Assembly: GCA_014189895.1 (NCBI GenBank)
Contig: BJFQ01000003.1
Span: 1 to 64,000, forward strand
From: Acidobacteriota bacterium
GTDB lineage: Bacteria > Acidobacteriota > Holophagae > Holophagales > Holophagaceae
Length of the DNA stretch: 64,000 nucleotides
Direction of reading: 5' to 3'
Shown here: piece after piece, positions 18,801 to 27,055 of the stretch
Position numbering within the stretch: the first letter of the stretch is position 1
Layout: the number at the start of each line of letters is the position of its first letter
Made by a program: the position numbers and the translations under genes
Notes under the pieces: model-generated
What the model saw: only the letters and a program-made list of their open reading frames with translations
Told to the model about the DNA's origin: nothing
Databases searched by the model: none

Positions 18801-19211
18801 ACCTCGCTAATTGATTTCATCTTCAGAGAGCTTGCCATTACTTATTTAGGTCGACACGACTTGGCTCATGTCGACGAAGAAGCTTTGGATTCTGAAGTTC
18901 ATAAAAAACCCGAGAACTTAGCACCGTTCTCGATGGCTACCAAAGAATTAGTCCATGGAACCCCACTGCCCTTTGATAGGGGTAACGCAGAGCCGCCTAC
19001 GGCAGCCTCCCCCATCGCGCAAGTAGTTCAACCCCAGCTCGTTACAATTTCTTCTGGCCATTCAACTAAGCAACAGGCTTCACCCTCACAACTCGCTAAA
19101 GAGAAGGGTTACACCGGTGATCCATGTCCTGAATGCGGTCATTTAACCCTAGTCCGCAATGGCGCTTGCATGAAGTGTCAGACCTGTGGCGCTACAACAG
19201 GCTGTAGCTAA
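15804..19211 (+). CDS. nrdJ: Adenosylcobalamin-dependent (class II) ribonucleotide reductase
   Basis: Reduces ribonucleotides to deoxyribonucleotides with an AdoCbl-derived radical, independent of oxygen. The protein is 1135 residues. It shows an N-terminal segment, the catalytic barrel with NSPQWFNTG, GSGTGSNFSKVRG, the active-site NASNPCSEYM (Asn-Cys-Glu), and APTGTIGLLMDCDTTG. The C-terminal zinc-ribbon/redox tail has CPECG...CMKCQTCGATTGC. Length fits the large NrdJ type. The ATG at 15804 follows AAGGGA. A terminator lies 26 nt after the stop, so it is probably a single-gene transcript. The cell therefore needs cobalamin. Confidence 0.97.
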   Translation: MKITRHFTIEGQDALKGINFVPRVSRISKLDGTIVFEAKDVLVPDFWSQVAVDILAQKYFRRKGINAENGGETDSRQVFHRLAGCWRHWGETHGYFDSAQDGQAFYDELVYMLAKQMCAPNSPQWFNTGLHFAYGIEGPAQGHSYVDSKTGKLKKSLNAYERPQPHACFIQSVSDDLVNPGGIMDLWTREARIFKYGSGTGSNFSKVRGSEEPLSGGGKSSGLMSFLAVGDRAAGAIKSGGTTRRAAKMVCLDLDHPDIETFIDWKVIEEQKVAMLAAGSHLCKKAWDHLCATVETSTTQDSNPKTNEALRKALATAKKEGVPAAFLSQCLGRLDLKDFDRNINQYDTSWDGEGYMSVTGMNSNNSIRIPDSFMRALEVDGDWNLKRRVDGKVHKSLRAKDLWKKVNRAAWACADPGIQFDTTINDWHTCPQDGRINASNPCSEYMFLDDTACNLASLNLCTFLTADGGFDLEGYRHGVKIWTIVLEISVLMAQFPSDPIAQLSYEFRTLGLGYANLGAMLMRMGIPYDSPEGTQWCASLTAILTGDSYATSAAMASELGPFPKYSQNSENMLRVIRNHRRAAYNAPEKEYESLSVPPQGLHGKGVPKRMLEASRESWDKALELGEKYGYRNAQVTVLAPTGTIGLLMDCDTTGVEPDFALVKFKKLAGGGYFKLVNSAIPEALARLGYSPSEIKEIERYVVGWLDITNETPGISRANMLDNGWSQEEISNLELQLKSAFDPSFVVDLDRLKKHFAQDRIDTFIQALTGTMTVEGSPYLRDEHLAIFDCANRCGRTGRRYIAPEGHLRMMGAAQPFLSGAISKTINLPAESTVEDVARIYETSWKLMLKAVALYRDGSKMSQAMATNLDLLDGLESMAEPQMTNAEKTPILAQALAQQVVRTYQRRLPSRRGGYTQGVTIGGTKLYLRTGEYEDGALGEIFLDIHKEGAAFRSLLNCFAISVSMGLQHGVPLEEFCEAFLFTRFEPNGMVMGSEKIKITTSLIDFIFRELAITYLGRHDLAHVDEEALDSEVHKKPENLAPFSMATKELVHGTPLPFDRGNAEPPTAASPIAQVVQPQLVTISSGHSTKQQASPSQLAKEKGYTGDPCPECGHLTLVRNGACMKCQTCGATTGCS

Positions 19212-19236
19212 CCTTCCCATTAACTTTGTGTCGAAC

Positions 19237-19264
19237 AAAAAAAGCCCCTTTGGGGCTTTTTTTT
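19237..19264. terminator. Bidirectional intrinsic terminator (nrdJ / mdh)
   Basis: AAAAAAAGCCCC-TTT-GGGGCTTTTTTTT is a perfect stem with A and T tracts on both sides, placed between the convergent nrdJ and mdh stops. It can end transcription from both strands. Confidence 0.93.
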
Positions 19265-19281
19265 GACATTAGGCCTTCTTT

Positions 19282-20265
19282 TTAAAGAAGCCCTAGGGCA
19301 AGAATAGTATCGCGTTCTTCGAGAAGTTCGTCTGTGGTCACCTTGATTCGACTAGCCGCAAATTCGTTGAAGTCAAATCCTGGGACAATCATGACCTTTG
19401 AGTCTTTTGAAACGCAAGGAAATCCAAACATTAAATCAGAGGGAATGCCATAACTGCCATCGGAGCAGAGAGCCATTGAAACACTTCCCTGGGGTGTGCC
19501 TAGAGCCCAATCACGCATATGGTCAATAGCAGCATTAGCGGCTGAGGCAGCGCTTGAAAGCCCCCGGGCCTCGATGATGGCCGCCCCTCTCTTGGCGACA
19601 GTTGGCAAAAAATAGTGCTCATACCATGAGGGATCCTGGATTTGTTCAATTGCAGGTTTGCCATCCACCCTGCAATTGAACAAATCAGGAAACTGAGTGG
19701 AACTATGATTTCCCCAAACCGTCATTTGTGTCACCAGCGATACACCCACATTTAAATGATCGGCCAACTGAGCTACTGCACGATTATGGTCCAAACGCAT
19801 CATGGCATGAAATTGATCCGGTCTCAGATTAGGCGCATTTTTTAGAGCAATAAGGGCATTCGTATTAGCGGGATTACCCACGACCAAGACCTTGACGTTT
19901 CGATCCGCGACTTCATTAAGGGCAAATCCTTGCGGTTTAAAAATACCGCCATTGGCACTCAGGAGATCGCCACGCTCCATCCCGGCCTTGCGAGGCATCG
20001 CCCCAACCAAGAGAGCGTAGTGAGTGTCTTTGAAAGCCTCGAGTGGGTTATCGCTGATCTCAATACCAGCTAATAGAGGAAAAGCCCCATCCTGGAGTTC
20101 CATAACAACGCCCTGGAGGGCTTTTAAAGCCGGTGTTATCTCAAGTAACTGAAGGATCACCGGTTGGTCGGGGCCAAGCATAGATCCAGAAGCAATGCGA
20201 AACAAGAGACTATAGCCAATCTGTCCTGCTGCGCCCGTAATGGCAACCCGTACTGGTGCTTTCAT
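19282..20265 (-). CDS. mdh: Malate dehydrogenase
   Basis: NAD-dependent malate/oxaloacetate interconversion in the TCA cycle. The protein (327 aa) is of the cytosolic/proteobacterial type: [15 protein letters not shown] at the nucleotide site, substrate Arg in [26 protein letters not shown], and the catalytic His in [12 protein letters not shown]. The GAGGAG before ATG 20265 is a good ribosome binding site. It ends the long minus-strand run that begins with cinA. It contains an 18-bp perfect inverted repeat (19639-19686) in the codons after the catalytic His. Confidence 0.95.
   Translation of the reverse strand: MKAPVRVAITGAAGQIGYSLLFRIASGSMLGPDQPVILQLLEITPALKALQGVVMELQDGAFPLLAGIEISDNPLEAFKDTHYALLVGAMPRKAGMERGDLLSANGGIFKPQGFALNEVADRNVKVLVVGNPANTNALIALKNAPNLRPDQFHAMMRLDHNRAVAQLADHLNVGVSLVTQMTVWGNHSSTQFPDLFNCRVDGKPAIEQIQDPSWYEHYFLPTVAKRGAAIIEARGLSSAASAANAAIDHMRDWALGTPQGSVSMALCSDGSYGIPSDLMFGFPCVSKDSKVMIVPGFDFNEFAASRIKVTTDELLEERDTILALGLL
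19639..19686. repeat. 18-bp perfect inverted repeat inside mdh
   Basis: GATTTGTTCAATTGCAGG (19639-19656) is the exact reverse complement of 19669-19686, separated by 12 nt. Pairing continues for three more bases past a bulged G. On the coding strand the arms encode DLFNCR and PAIEQI around VDGK. Such a long perfect hairpin inside a coding sequence is far beyond chance for this window. Confidence 0.95.
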
Positions 20266-20341
20266 GATACGAACTCCTCGAAACTATGAATATTTAAGTT
20301 TAACTTAAAGAGAACAATGTTCGAGGTTTGTACTTTCAAGA

Positions 20342-20701
20342 TTAATAGGACATTCCTTGTAATAGAATCCCGACACTGATGAGAATCAGAGCTACCCAGC
20401 GAAGCATTGGGATTGATTCAGACAAGAAAAAATAAGCAAGGAGGCCGTTGAGAATAAATCCAAGGGCTAAAAATGGATAAGCAAAACTGACTGGGACAAG
20501 AGACAGGGCCTTGAGCCAAACAAGAAGGCTTACTCCATAACAAGTCAAGCCCGCCCAAAACCAAGGGATACCAAGGAGAGGGAGAAAAGCTGACAGACTA
20601 TCAATTGAAATATGTCCTAGACCCCGCTTTAAGAACACTTGTGCCAAGGCATTCAGGGTCACCGAGGCAATGATCCAAGGTAGCGCTCTTAGTGAGTCCA
20701 T
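20342..20701 (-). CDS. Small four-helix transporter of the EmrE/ArnE-ArnF type
   Basis: 119 residues with four membrane helices (about 8-28, 40-62, 68-90, 97-117). Features include the family start LNALAQVFLKRGL, and YGVSLLVWLKALSLVPVSFAYPF, which is the hallmark of the small multidrug resistance superfamily. The Glu14 of EmrE is replaced (region ASVTLNALAQ), as in the ArnE/ArnF lipid-linked aminoarabinose flippase subunits rather than drug pumps. It sits next to two ArnT-like transferases, so carrying an undecaprenyl-linked sugar across the inner membrane is the likely role. Only one subunit gene is seen here. Confidence 0.72.
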   Translation of the reverse strand: MDSLRALPWIIASVTLNALAQVFLKRGLGHISIDSLSAFLPLLGIPWFWAGLTCYGVSLLVWLKALSLVPVSFAYPFLALGFILNGLLAYFFLSESIPMLRWVALILISVGILLQGMSY

Positions 20702-20745
20702 AAACCCCTTCCTAGAATGAGACTACCCTTAACTCGAGAGAATTT

Positions 20746-22458
20746 CTATTTTCGCTGAAGCAAAAGAAGATTATCGGATCCCGTTGGTACTTCTTTGACG
20801 GTTACAAAAGCGGACAGAAGGTTCGATCCTGACGGTTGACTAGTGGCCGCATTCCAATCGCTCGCCATAGCAACAAGAAAATGACCGGGTTTAATCTGTA
20901 AAGCACGATCGGGTTCATGAATTTCAGGCATGGCTTGATGGGTGAAGAGTAGAGCCCCGCCTCGTATGGTTCTCCAAAAGAAGACCGAATGGTCTTCAAT
21001 AATGGGCCTTATTTCAGCCCCCCATCTTTTAAAGCTTTTGAGAGGTTCCATGATGGGAAAACCTAAGTGTCCTGCAACACCAAAAACCAAAGCCAGAGTC
21101 ACGCACAATTCTTTAGCGGCGGTGATTAGATCCTTACTGAGAAGTCGATAAGCCACGGCGATCGTACCCAGTGAGGCTACAAAGAGGAGGGCATGGAGAA
21201 GCTTTCGTGAAGCGGGCTCGTAAAAAATAGAAATCAAATGAGGTATCGGAATGAGTTGATGAATACCAAGGGCCAAGATGAGGAAGGTCAAGCACAGCAC
21301 CAAGGGCGTAATCATCAAAGTAAAATACGTAAAGCCCTTTATGAGTTTCCGGGTACTCGATAGGGTTTCATTCAAGAAACCCCCAACAATAATGCTCACG
21401 AAGGGGAAACTCATGAGGAGATACTTTCCTTGTTTGCTCTCAGAAAGGGAGAGTAAGACAAAGGGAATTAGGATGCACAAAGAAATAAATATCATTAGTG
21501 GGCTTCGGTTTTCTTTATTTTTATAAACACTAATTAGACTAGGAATTAATAGAAGCGACCAAGGGAAAAGGTCACCGAGGGCATATTCAAAATACTTCCA
21601 CCATGGTTGAATATGATCCCAAGCCCGGAGCGCTCGCTCTATATTTTGGTAAATGATTAAGTAATAGCCGTAAGACCAACCAGCGCGGTAGATGGCGATC
21701 GCATACCAAGGAAGTACGATAAGCGAGAAGAGACCAAGTAGGCTTAAAAAGTGAAACTCTTTCAACCGATAACTCTTTCTCTGGATAACCAAGAAGGCAG
21801 CTAGTATGACGATCGTCATTACGAGAGCTAGAGGCCCTTTTGTCAACGTCGCAAGACCCAAAAGGACGATGGATCGTCGATAGAAACGAGGGGCTTCATT
21901 ATCCTCTCGATAGGGCGCCAAGCCATTTTCAAGAAGATAACCACCAATCCAATACATCCAGCTTGAAGCTAGAAACACCGCAAATAACATGTCGATCTGA
22001 ATGTACTGAGCTTGCCAAAACCACAGCGGGAGAACCCCTAAAATCATGACCGCTCGATGAGACAACGTATCACTTAAAAAACGATGTACCCATTGCTTGA
22101 GAAAGAAAAAGAAAAGGATGCTGCTAAGAACTGATGGGAGTCGAAGAGCCCAGGGAATTAAATGATTGATGTCATTAGGAGTCCCGCCCAAAATTGAAAC
22201 TAGCCCGTTGGATATTTTCATCAACCAATAAAATAAAATGGGCTTCTCGGTATAAATGAGTCCATTGAAATAAGGGAATATCCATTCTTTTTTTTCAATC
22301 ATCTCACGAACCGCCTGGGCGAAGTCAGGCTCGTCAGGGGACCAGAAGTCTCGAATAGGAATTAGGGTCAGGTACAAGATAGAGAAGAATATTGGCCAAC
22401 GATAGGTCCTCAACCACTGCCCAAATTTTTCACCCGGAATCATCTTAGGAGCGTCCAT
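20746..22458 (-). CDS. ArnT-like lipid-linked sugar glycosyltransferase (GT83/PMT superfamily), copy 1
   Basis: 570 residues, polytopic, with about 11-12 membrane helices. The periplasmic loop motif DFWSPDEPDFAQAVREM near residues 38-55 corresponds to the acidic WxPDE motif of ArnT and other PMT-fold enzymes, which use polyprenyl-phosphate sugars. FPYFNGLIYTEKPILFYW follows. ArnT transfers 4-amino-4-deoxyarabinose to lipid A. The sugar here is not known. The soluble C-terminal part is about 100 residues. It starts 14 nt inside the end of the transporter gene upstream (VUT). Confidence 0.85.
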   Translation of the reverse strand: MDAPKMIPGEKFGQWLRTYRWPIFFSILYLTLIPIRDFWSPDEPDFAQAVREMIEKKEWIFPYFNGLIYTEKPILFYWLMKISNGLVSILGGTPNDINHLIPWALRLPSVLSSILFFFFLKQWVHRFLSDTLSHRAVMILGVLPLWFWQAQYIQIDMLFAVFLASSWMYWIGGYLLENGLAPYREDNEAPRFYRRSIVLLGLATLTKGPLALVMTIVILAAFLVIQRKSYRLKEFHFLSLLGLFSLIVLPWYAIAIYRAGWSYGYYLIIYQNIERALRAWDHIQPWWKYFEYALGDLFPWSLLLIPSLISVYKNKENRSPLMIFISLCILIPFVLLSLSESKQGKYLLMSFPFVSIIVGGFLNETLSSTRKLIKGFTYFTLMITPLVLCLTFLILALGIHQLIPIPHLISIFYEPASRKLLHALLFVASLGTIAVAYRLLSKDLITAAKELCVTLALVFGVAGHLGFPIMEPLKSFKRWGAEIRPIIEDHSVFFWRTIRGGALLFTHQAMPEIHEPDRALQIKPGHFLVAMASDWNAATSQPSGSNLLSAFVTVKEVPTGSDNLLLLQRK

Positions 22459-23191
22459 TTTTTTGTCCTACGGGGAAAGGATTGAAATCTGTTTCATAAT
22501 CGTAGATATCCACTTCCTCGGCCTTCTTGAGGTAGCTAACCGTTGCATATGTGATCGGTGTCATTAAAGTCTCATAGATAACTTTGGCAAAGTAGCCTGA
22601 AACTACTAAGTTAAGAATGATGCCAACAGGGAGTTGACCCGCATGGAAACCAAAATTAATGATCAGCGAGTCTACAAGTTGTCCGGCTATGGTACTTCCA
22701 ATAGTACGGGTCCATAGCATTTGACCTCTCGTCATGATTTTCATTTTGGCGAGAACATAAGAATTGACGAATTCGCCTGCCCAAAAGGCAATAAGACTAA
22801 AAATTACCATGCGGGGAACCTGCCCTAAGACCGCCTCGAAAGCAAGCTGGTTCTTCCATGCGGGATCGAAAGGTAACCAAACCATGAAGGCACACATTAC
22901 TGCCATAAGCGTTGAGGCGAAGAAGGCAATCCAAATTGCCCTTCGAGATGCGCCGTATCCATAAACTTCGGTAAAGATGTCCCCAAATATATACGTGATG
23001 GGGAAAAGGAGTTGGGCACCGCTAAATTGGATATCAAAAGTGTGGCCCATGAAGTAAAAGGAACCAAAATTTGTGATCTTTTGGCCGACTAAATTCGAAA
23101 CCATGAGAATGACGACATAGACATGGATAAGCGTATTCAGGTGCTTAAAGCGATTCGTGTCGAATGGTTGTTTTTTTATATTTTGATTCAT
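22445..23191 (-). CDS. Queuosine precursor transporter (VUT family, YhhQ-like)
   Basis: 248 residues and about six membrane helices. Motifs include MVSNLVGQKI, LLFPITYIFGDIFTEVYGY and GQLVDSLIINFGF, typical of YhhQ/COG1738 transporters that import 7-cyano-7-deazaguanine or related queuosine precursors. It lies between the two ArnT-like genes (6-nt gap upstream, 14-nt overlap downstream). No other queuosine gene is in the window, so its presence in this run is not explained by function. Confidence 0.86.
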   Translation of the reverse strand: MNQNIKKQPFDTNRFKHLNTLIHVYVVILMVSNLVGQKITNFGSFYFMGHTFDIQFSGAQLLFPITYIFGDIFTEVYGYGASRRAIWIAFFASTLMAVMCAFMVWLPFDPAWKNQLAFEAVLGQVPRMVIFSLIAFWAGEFVNSYVLAKMKIMTRGQMLWTRTIGSTIAGQLVDSLIINFGFHAGQLPVGIILNLVVSGYFAKVIYETLMTPITYATVSYLKKAEEVDIYDYETDFNPFPVGQKNGRS

Positions 23192-23197
23192 AGAATT

Positions 23198-24934
23198 TTA
23201 TCGTGGCCTTAAGGCGGCCCCCGAGAGATTTCGTGGGGCGAGGAGTAAGTTGATATCTTGGTTTTGGTCTATGATAATCCACTGATCTTGGAGTATTTGG
23301 GGCATGAGTTTCCAGATTTTGACTTTTGCAATCATCCGAATGGGGGCTCCGGGAGCCAGGCGTTGGGTATCGGCCAAGGCCTGCTCTATCTGGCTTGGCT
23401 TTTCATAGAATTGAAGAGCAGCTTTTTCCGGAGACAGGCGATCTTTCCCAAAACGCAATTCACCGGTTCCTGCGATAACTCGACAAGGCTTTTGGGAATA
23501 ATAGGTAATGCCTTGAAAATAAGTACCAAAAGATAGCCATTCGGTATCGAGTGGAGATTGAACCACCCATTTTTTAACCGACTGAGGTGCAATGTAGTCT
23601 GAAAGGACATGAAAAGATAGCAAGAGCCCGACCATGGGTAAAAACAATACCGTGGCTAGGATCTTTGTTGGTGGTCGATAAGCAAAACGGAGAAAGAGAC
23701 CTGCCACGACAAATATCAGAAGGAGCAAAAAGGCTAGATAAAAAGATGGGGCGTCTGAGAGCTTTAGGCTTAGGTAGCCCATTAATACTATTCCAATGAG
23801 AATGAGTTCTGAGCCGATATAGGTTTGCTTAAGCGGGGCCGATTCAGATGATTCATGAGTGGTGACGAGCAATAAGAGGGGCAATAATACAGGGTAAATA
23901 TAGGGCGGTAGCTTGGAACCGCTCAGCGAGAAGAAGACAAGAACCCAGAGCGAGAAAACAAAAAGTAGCCGCCTTAGGTGGTCAGGGTCATTAGCAGATA
24001 GGGGTTTTCGTGACATTAGGGTGGATTTCATCTCCCATAATCCTACGAGGGTGAAACGGGTCCATGGGATGAGGCCTGCCAAAAGGAATAGAAGAAAATA
24101 GGATTTATCGATGATCCAAATATCGCTTCCTTGCCGGGCATGCTCATGAGTGGTATATCGAATGAAGTTTTCGTAAATGAAAAAGAAGTATGAATGACCG
24201 GGATAGACTTGGTTAATTTTCCAAAACCAAGGAAATACTATGGCGATAAAAAGAAGGACCCCTTCCCATTTGATAACTTTTCTTACAAATTGAAGAGAGC
24301 TGAGGCCTCCGATGTAAATCAAGCCATAGCAAAAGATTAGCCCAGCAAATAAGACCAAGGCCACCGGCCCTTTGGTCAGAAAAGCTAAGCCTAAGAATGC
24401 CCAAACCGCCATAAGGGGTAGTCGCGATCCTGCTTTCCCTCCAGCTTCAGATTCAAGAAAGAACGCGAGTGACATCATCAGGAAAGCAGTAAAGAGAGCA
24501 TCCAAAGTGAGGATCTGGCTCATAGTGAATCCCATCAGTGAACTCAAGAGCGCCAGTGAAGGCCAGCTCCCAGAGGAAGGATTAATCAATTGAGTGATCT
24601 TTCGGCTTGACCAAATACAAAGACCAATAGCGATCACCACGGGGATTCTTGGCGCCCAATCATTGGGACCAAAGCATTCAATCGAGAGTGCTGAGATCCA
24701 ATATTGAAGAGGTGGTTTTTCAAAGTAGAGAACGCCATTGAGGTGAGGGGCAAGCCAATCTCCCGTAGATACCATCTCTCTCGCAATCTCAGCATATCGG
24801 GCCTCGTCAGGTTCCCAGAGAGGCCGGATGCTGAGAGCCAGAACCGAAGTACACACCCAAAGGAAAAGATCTAAGAACTTGAATGAACCTGAATTTAGTT
24901 TCTTAGTTATCAACGTCACGCCCCATGGTGTCAT
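23198..24934 (-). CDS. ArnT-like lipid-linked sugar glycosyltransferase (GT83/PMT superfamily), copy 2
   Basis: About 578 residues with roughly 12 membrane helices and the ArnT signature RPLWEPDEARYAEIAREM followed by GDWLAPHLNGVLYFEKPPLQYW. This is closer to canonical ArnT than copy 1. The frame is open further upstream, but the first 100 nt of that reading lie inside the ArnA-like gene. ATG 24934, or a TTG at 24913 overlapping the upstream stop, is more likely. It and copy 1 are diverged paralogues, perhaps with different donor or acceptor. Confidence 0.86.
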   Translation of the reverse strand: MTPWGVTLITKKLNSGSFKFLDLFLWVCTSVLALSIRPLWEPDEARYAEIAREMVSTGDWLAPHLNGVLYFEKPPLQYWISALSIECFGPNDWAPRIPVVIAIGLCIWSSRKITQLINPSSGSWPSLALLSSLMGFTMSQILTLDALFTAFLMMSLAFFLESEAGGKAGSRLPLMAVWAFLGLAFLTKGPVALVLFAGLIFCYGLIYIGGLSSLQFVRKVIKWEGVLLFIAIVFPWFWKINQVYPGHSYFFFIYENFIRYTTHEHARQGSDIWIIDKSYFLLFLLAGLIPWTRFTLVGLWEMKSTLMSRKPLSANDPDHLRRLLFVFSLWVLVFFSLSGSKLPPYIYPVLLPLLLLVTTHESSESAPLKQTYIGSELILIGIVLMGYLSLKLSDAPSFYLAFLLLLIFVVAGLFLRFAYRPPTKILATVLFLPMVGLLLSFHVLSDYIAPQSVKKWVVQSPLDTEWLSFGTYFQGITYYSQKPCRVIAGTGELRFGKDRLSPEKAALQFYEKPSQIEQALADTQRLAPGAPIRMIAKVKIWKLMPQILQDQWIIIDQNQDINLLLAPRNLSGAALRPR

Positions 24935-25949
24935 ATTCCAAGAGAAAATGTTCAAGGCTCTTTCTGAGGCTCTCGTCAATCCCAATAGTAGGTTTGAATC
25001 CAAAGGTTTGATGGATTTTAGCGATACTTGGGGTGCGAGTCAGCACGTCTTGATACCCCTTCCCGTAGAAGTCACTGCTACTCGAAACCTCAATCTCGCT
25101 GAGCGTGACATTGAGCTCTTTACGCTTAGGATGATCTGCCCATATATTTCTGAGCTTTTCAGCAATTTCTTTTACGCTATAATCATTCTTCGGATTTCCG
25201 ATATTAAATATCTGTCCGTCAGCCTTGTTATCTTTATTTTCAAGGATCATCATTAAGCCATCCATGGCATCATCGACATCAATAAAGCATCGACGTTGAG
25301 AGCCCCCATCAACTAACTTCAGGGGCTCACCATTAATCAGGTTCCAAATAAACTGAGTGACAAGCCTGGAACTTCCTTCTTTGGCTGCATGAAGACTATC
25401 GAGTTTAGGTCCCATAAAATTAAAGGGGCGAAAAAGAGTAAACCTGAGATTTTGTTGCCAACCGTAAGCCCATATGATGCGATCAAGGAGTTGCTTGGAA
25501 GTGCTGTAGATCCAACGATCCATCGCAATGGGACCGGTTACTAGAGGACTCTTGTCCTCATCGAACTCAGCGTCTGGACACATTCCATAGACTTCGCTCG
25601 TCGATGGAAAAACGATCCTTTTTTTATATTTCACACAATGACGAATGACCTTAAGGTTTTCCTCGAAATCGAGCTCGAATACGCGAAGCGGATTTTTTAC
25701 ATACGTCGCAGGTGTTGCGATGGCCACTAAGGGGAGTACAACGTCGCACTTCTTGACGTGCAGTTCGATCCATTCTCTCGAAATCGTAATATCGCCCTGA
25801 GAGAAGTGAAACCGTGGGTGATTAAGGTACTCAGTTACTTTGCTTGTCCCTAAATCCATGCCATAAACTTCCCAATCGGTCGTATTGAGAATTCGATGAG
25901 TTATATGAGATCCGATAAAACCATTGACCCCTAAAATAAGAATTTTCAT
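24903..25949 (-). CDS. Stand-alone ArnA-type UDP-glucuronate decarboxylase (SDR/epimerase fold)
   Basis: The 348-residue product is very close to the C-terminal dehydrogenase domain of ArnA, without the formyltransferase domain. It has GVNGFIG for NAD, ATPATYVKNP, PSTSEVYG with Thr117-Ser118-Glu119, Tyr148-X3-Lys152, RPFNFMGPK and GGSQRRCF with the Arg implicated in decarboxylation. These residues fit oxidative decarboxylation of UDP-glucuronate to the 4-keto-pentose. The ATG at 25949 follows AGGG. A GTG 6 nt upstream is possible. ArnB, ArnC, ArnD and the formylase are not in the window. Confidence 0.88.
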   Translation of the reverse strand: MKILILGVNGFIGSHITHRILNTTDWEVYGMDLGTSKVTEYLNHPRFHFSQGDITISREWIELHVKKCDVVLPLVAIATPATYVKNPLRVFELDFEENLKVIRHCVKYKKRIVFPSTSEVYGMCPDAEFDEDKSPLVTGPIAMDRWIYSTSKQLLDRIIWAYGWQQNLRFTLFRPFNFMGPKLDSLHAAKEGSSRLVTQFIWNLINGEPLKLVDGGSQRRCFIDVDDAMDGLMMILENKDNKADGQIFNIGNPKNDYSVKEIAEKLRNIWADHPKRKELNVTLSEIEVSSSSDFYGKGYQDVLTRTPSIAKIHQTFGFKPTIGIDESLRKSLEHFLLEYDTMGRDVDN

Positions 25950-25975
25950 AGTCACCCTGAAGCTATTAACTTCTA

Positions 25976-27052
25976 TTAGTTAATCACAGAGGAATTAGTT
26001 ACCCTACAAATAACCTTTCCAAAGTGTTGACCTGATTCAAGATACAGTTGCGCCGCCGGATAATCCTTAAAATCAAAAACTTTGTCAATGATAGGCCTAA
26101 AAGGGGGATTCGAGATCCCCGATTCTAAGCACGCCAATAACTTGAAGAAATTGGAGCGCTTACCCATGTAGGATCCTTGAATGACGATTTGGCGGGCAAA
26201 CAAGGATCTCAAGTTTAGGGCAACATCAGTCCCTGTTGTGCTCCCACAGGTAACAATGCGACCCCCTCGGCGACAAGCCATCATGCTTGTAGTCCAAGTG
26301 GCGGGTCCCGTGTGCTCAAAAACTACATCCACTCCCTTTTTGTGGGTAAGTTCTTTAATTCTTTCTGCAATATTTTCACGATTACGGTTAAGGACATGAG
26401 TCGCCCCGAGATCCCAACACTTAACAGCTTTTTGATCATCGCCGACGACCACAATCGACTTGGCGCCTAACATTCTAGTAAGTTGGATCGCTGCCGTTCC
26501 AATACCACTGCCCCCTCCCCAAATGAGGACTGTTTCGCCGAAGCCCAATCGGGCTTTTTCGACAAGCATTTCCCACGCAGTTAAGAAAACCAGAGGAAAA
26601 GCCGCTGCTTCTTCAAAAGTCCAACCCGAGGGAATGGGCAATAGATTATGAATCGGAACGTCCAAGATCGTAGAGGCTGTGCCATTCGTGAGATGCCCCA
26701 TTACTTTGTAAGATTTACAGAGCATATCATTACCAGATTGACAGTCAAAACAAGAGCCGCAACTTAGGCCTGGAGCGATCATGACGCTAGAGCCAACGGT
26801 TAATCCGAAAGGAAGTGACTCACTAGAACATATTTCTTCAATCACCCCGGATCCATCGGAACCAAGAATCACAGGTAGAGGTAACTGAATCCCGGGTAAA
26901 CCAAGAGTCGTCCATAAATCCAAGTGATTTAAGCTCAAACTTTTCAAAGTAATGCGAACAAAGCCATTCGGTAGGGATCCAAGGGGCAAGCTTTCAAGAC
27001 GAGGTGAACCAATGACTCCGTGCTCTCTGATCACCCAAGCGCTTCGATTCAT
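25976..27052 (-). CDS. Zinc-containing alcohol dehydrogenase / quinone oxidoreductase family protein
   Basis: 358-residue medium-chain dehydrogenase. The N-terminal GroES-like part has LGSDGSGVIEE and the structural-zinc cysteines CGSCFDCQSGNDMLC, so it is a zinc-type rather than a zinc-free quinone reductase. The Rossmann domain shows GGGSGIGTAAIQLTRMLGA. NAD(P)-linked oxidation of an alcohol or reduction of an enone is expected. The substrate is unknown. It lies 4 nt after gpsA and 26 nt before the ArnA-like gene. Confidence 0.87.
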   Translation of the reverse strand: MNRSAWVIREHGVIGSPRLESLPLGSLPNGFVRITLKSLSLNHLDLWTTLGLPGIQLPLPVILGSDGSGVIEEICSSESLPFGLTVGSSVMIAPGLSCGSCFDCQSGNDMLCKSYKVMGHLTNGTASTILDVPIHNLLPIPSGWTFEEAAAFPLVFLTAWEMLVEKARLGFGETVLIWGGGSGIGTAAIQLTRMLGAKSIVVVGDDQKAVKCWDLGATHVLNRNRENIAERIKELTHKKGVDVVFEHTGPATWTTSMMACRRGGRIVTCGSTTGTDVALNLRSLFARQIVIQGSYMGKRSNFFKLLACLESGISNPPFRPIIDKVFDFKDYPAAQLYLESGQHFGKVICRVTNSSVIN

Positions 27053-27055
27053 GTT

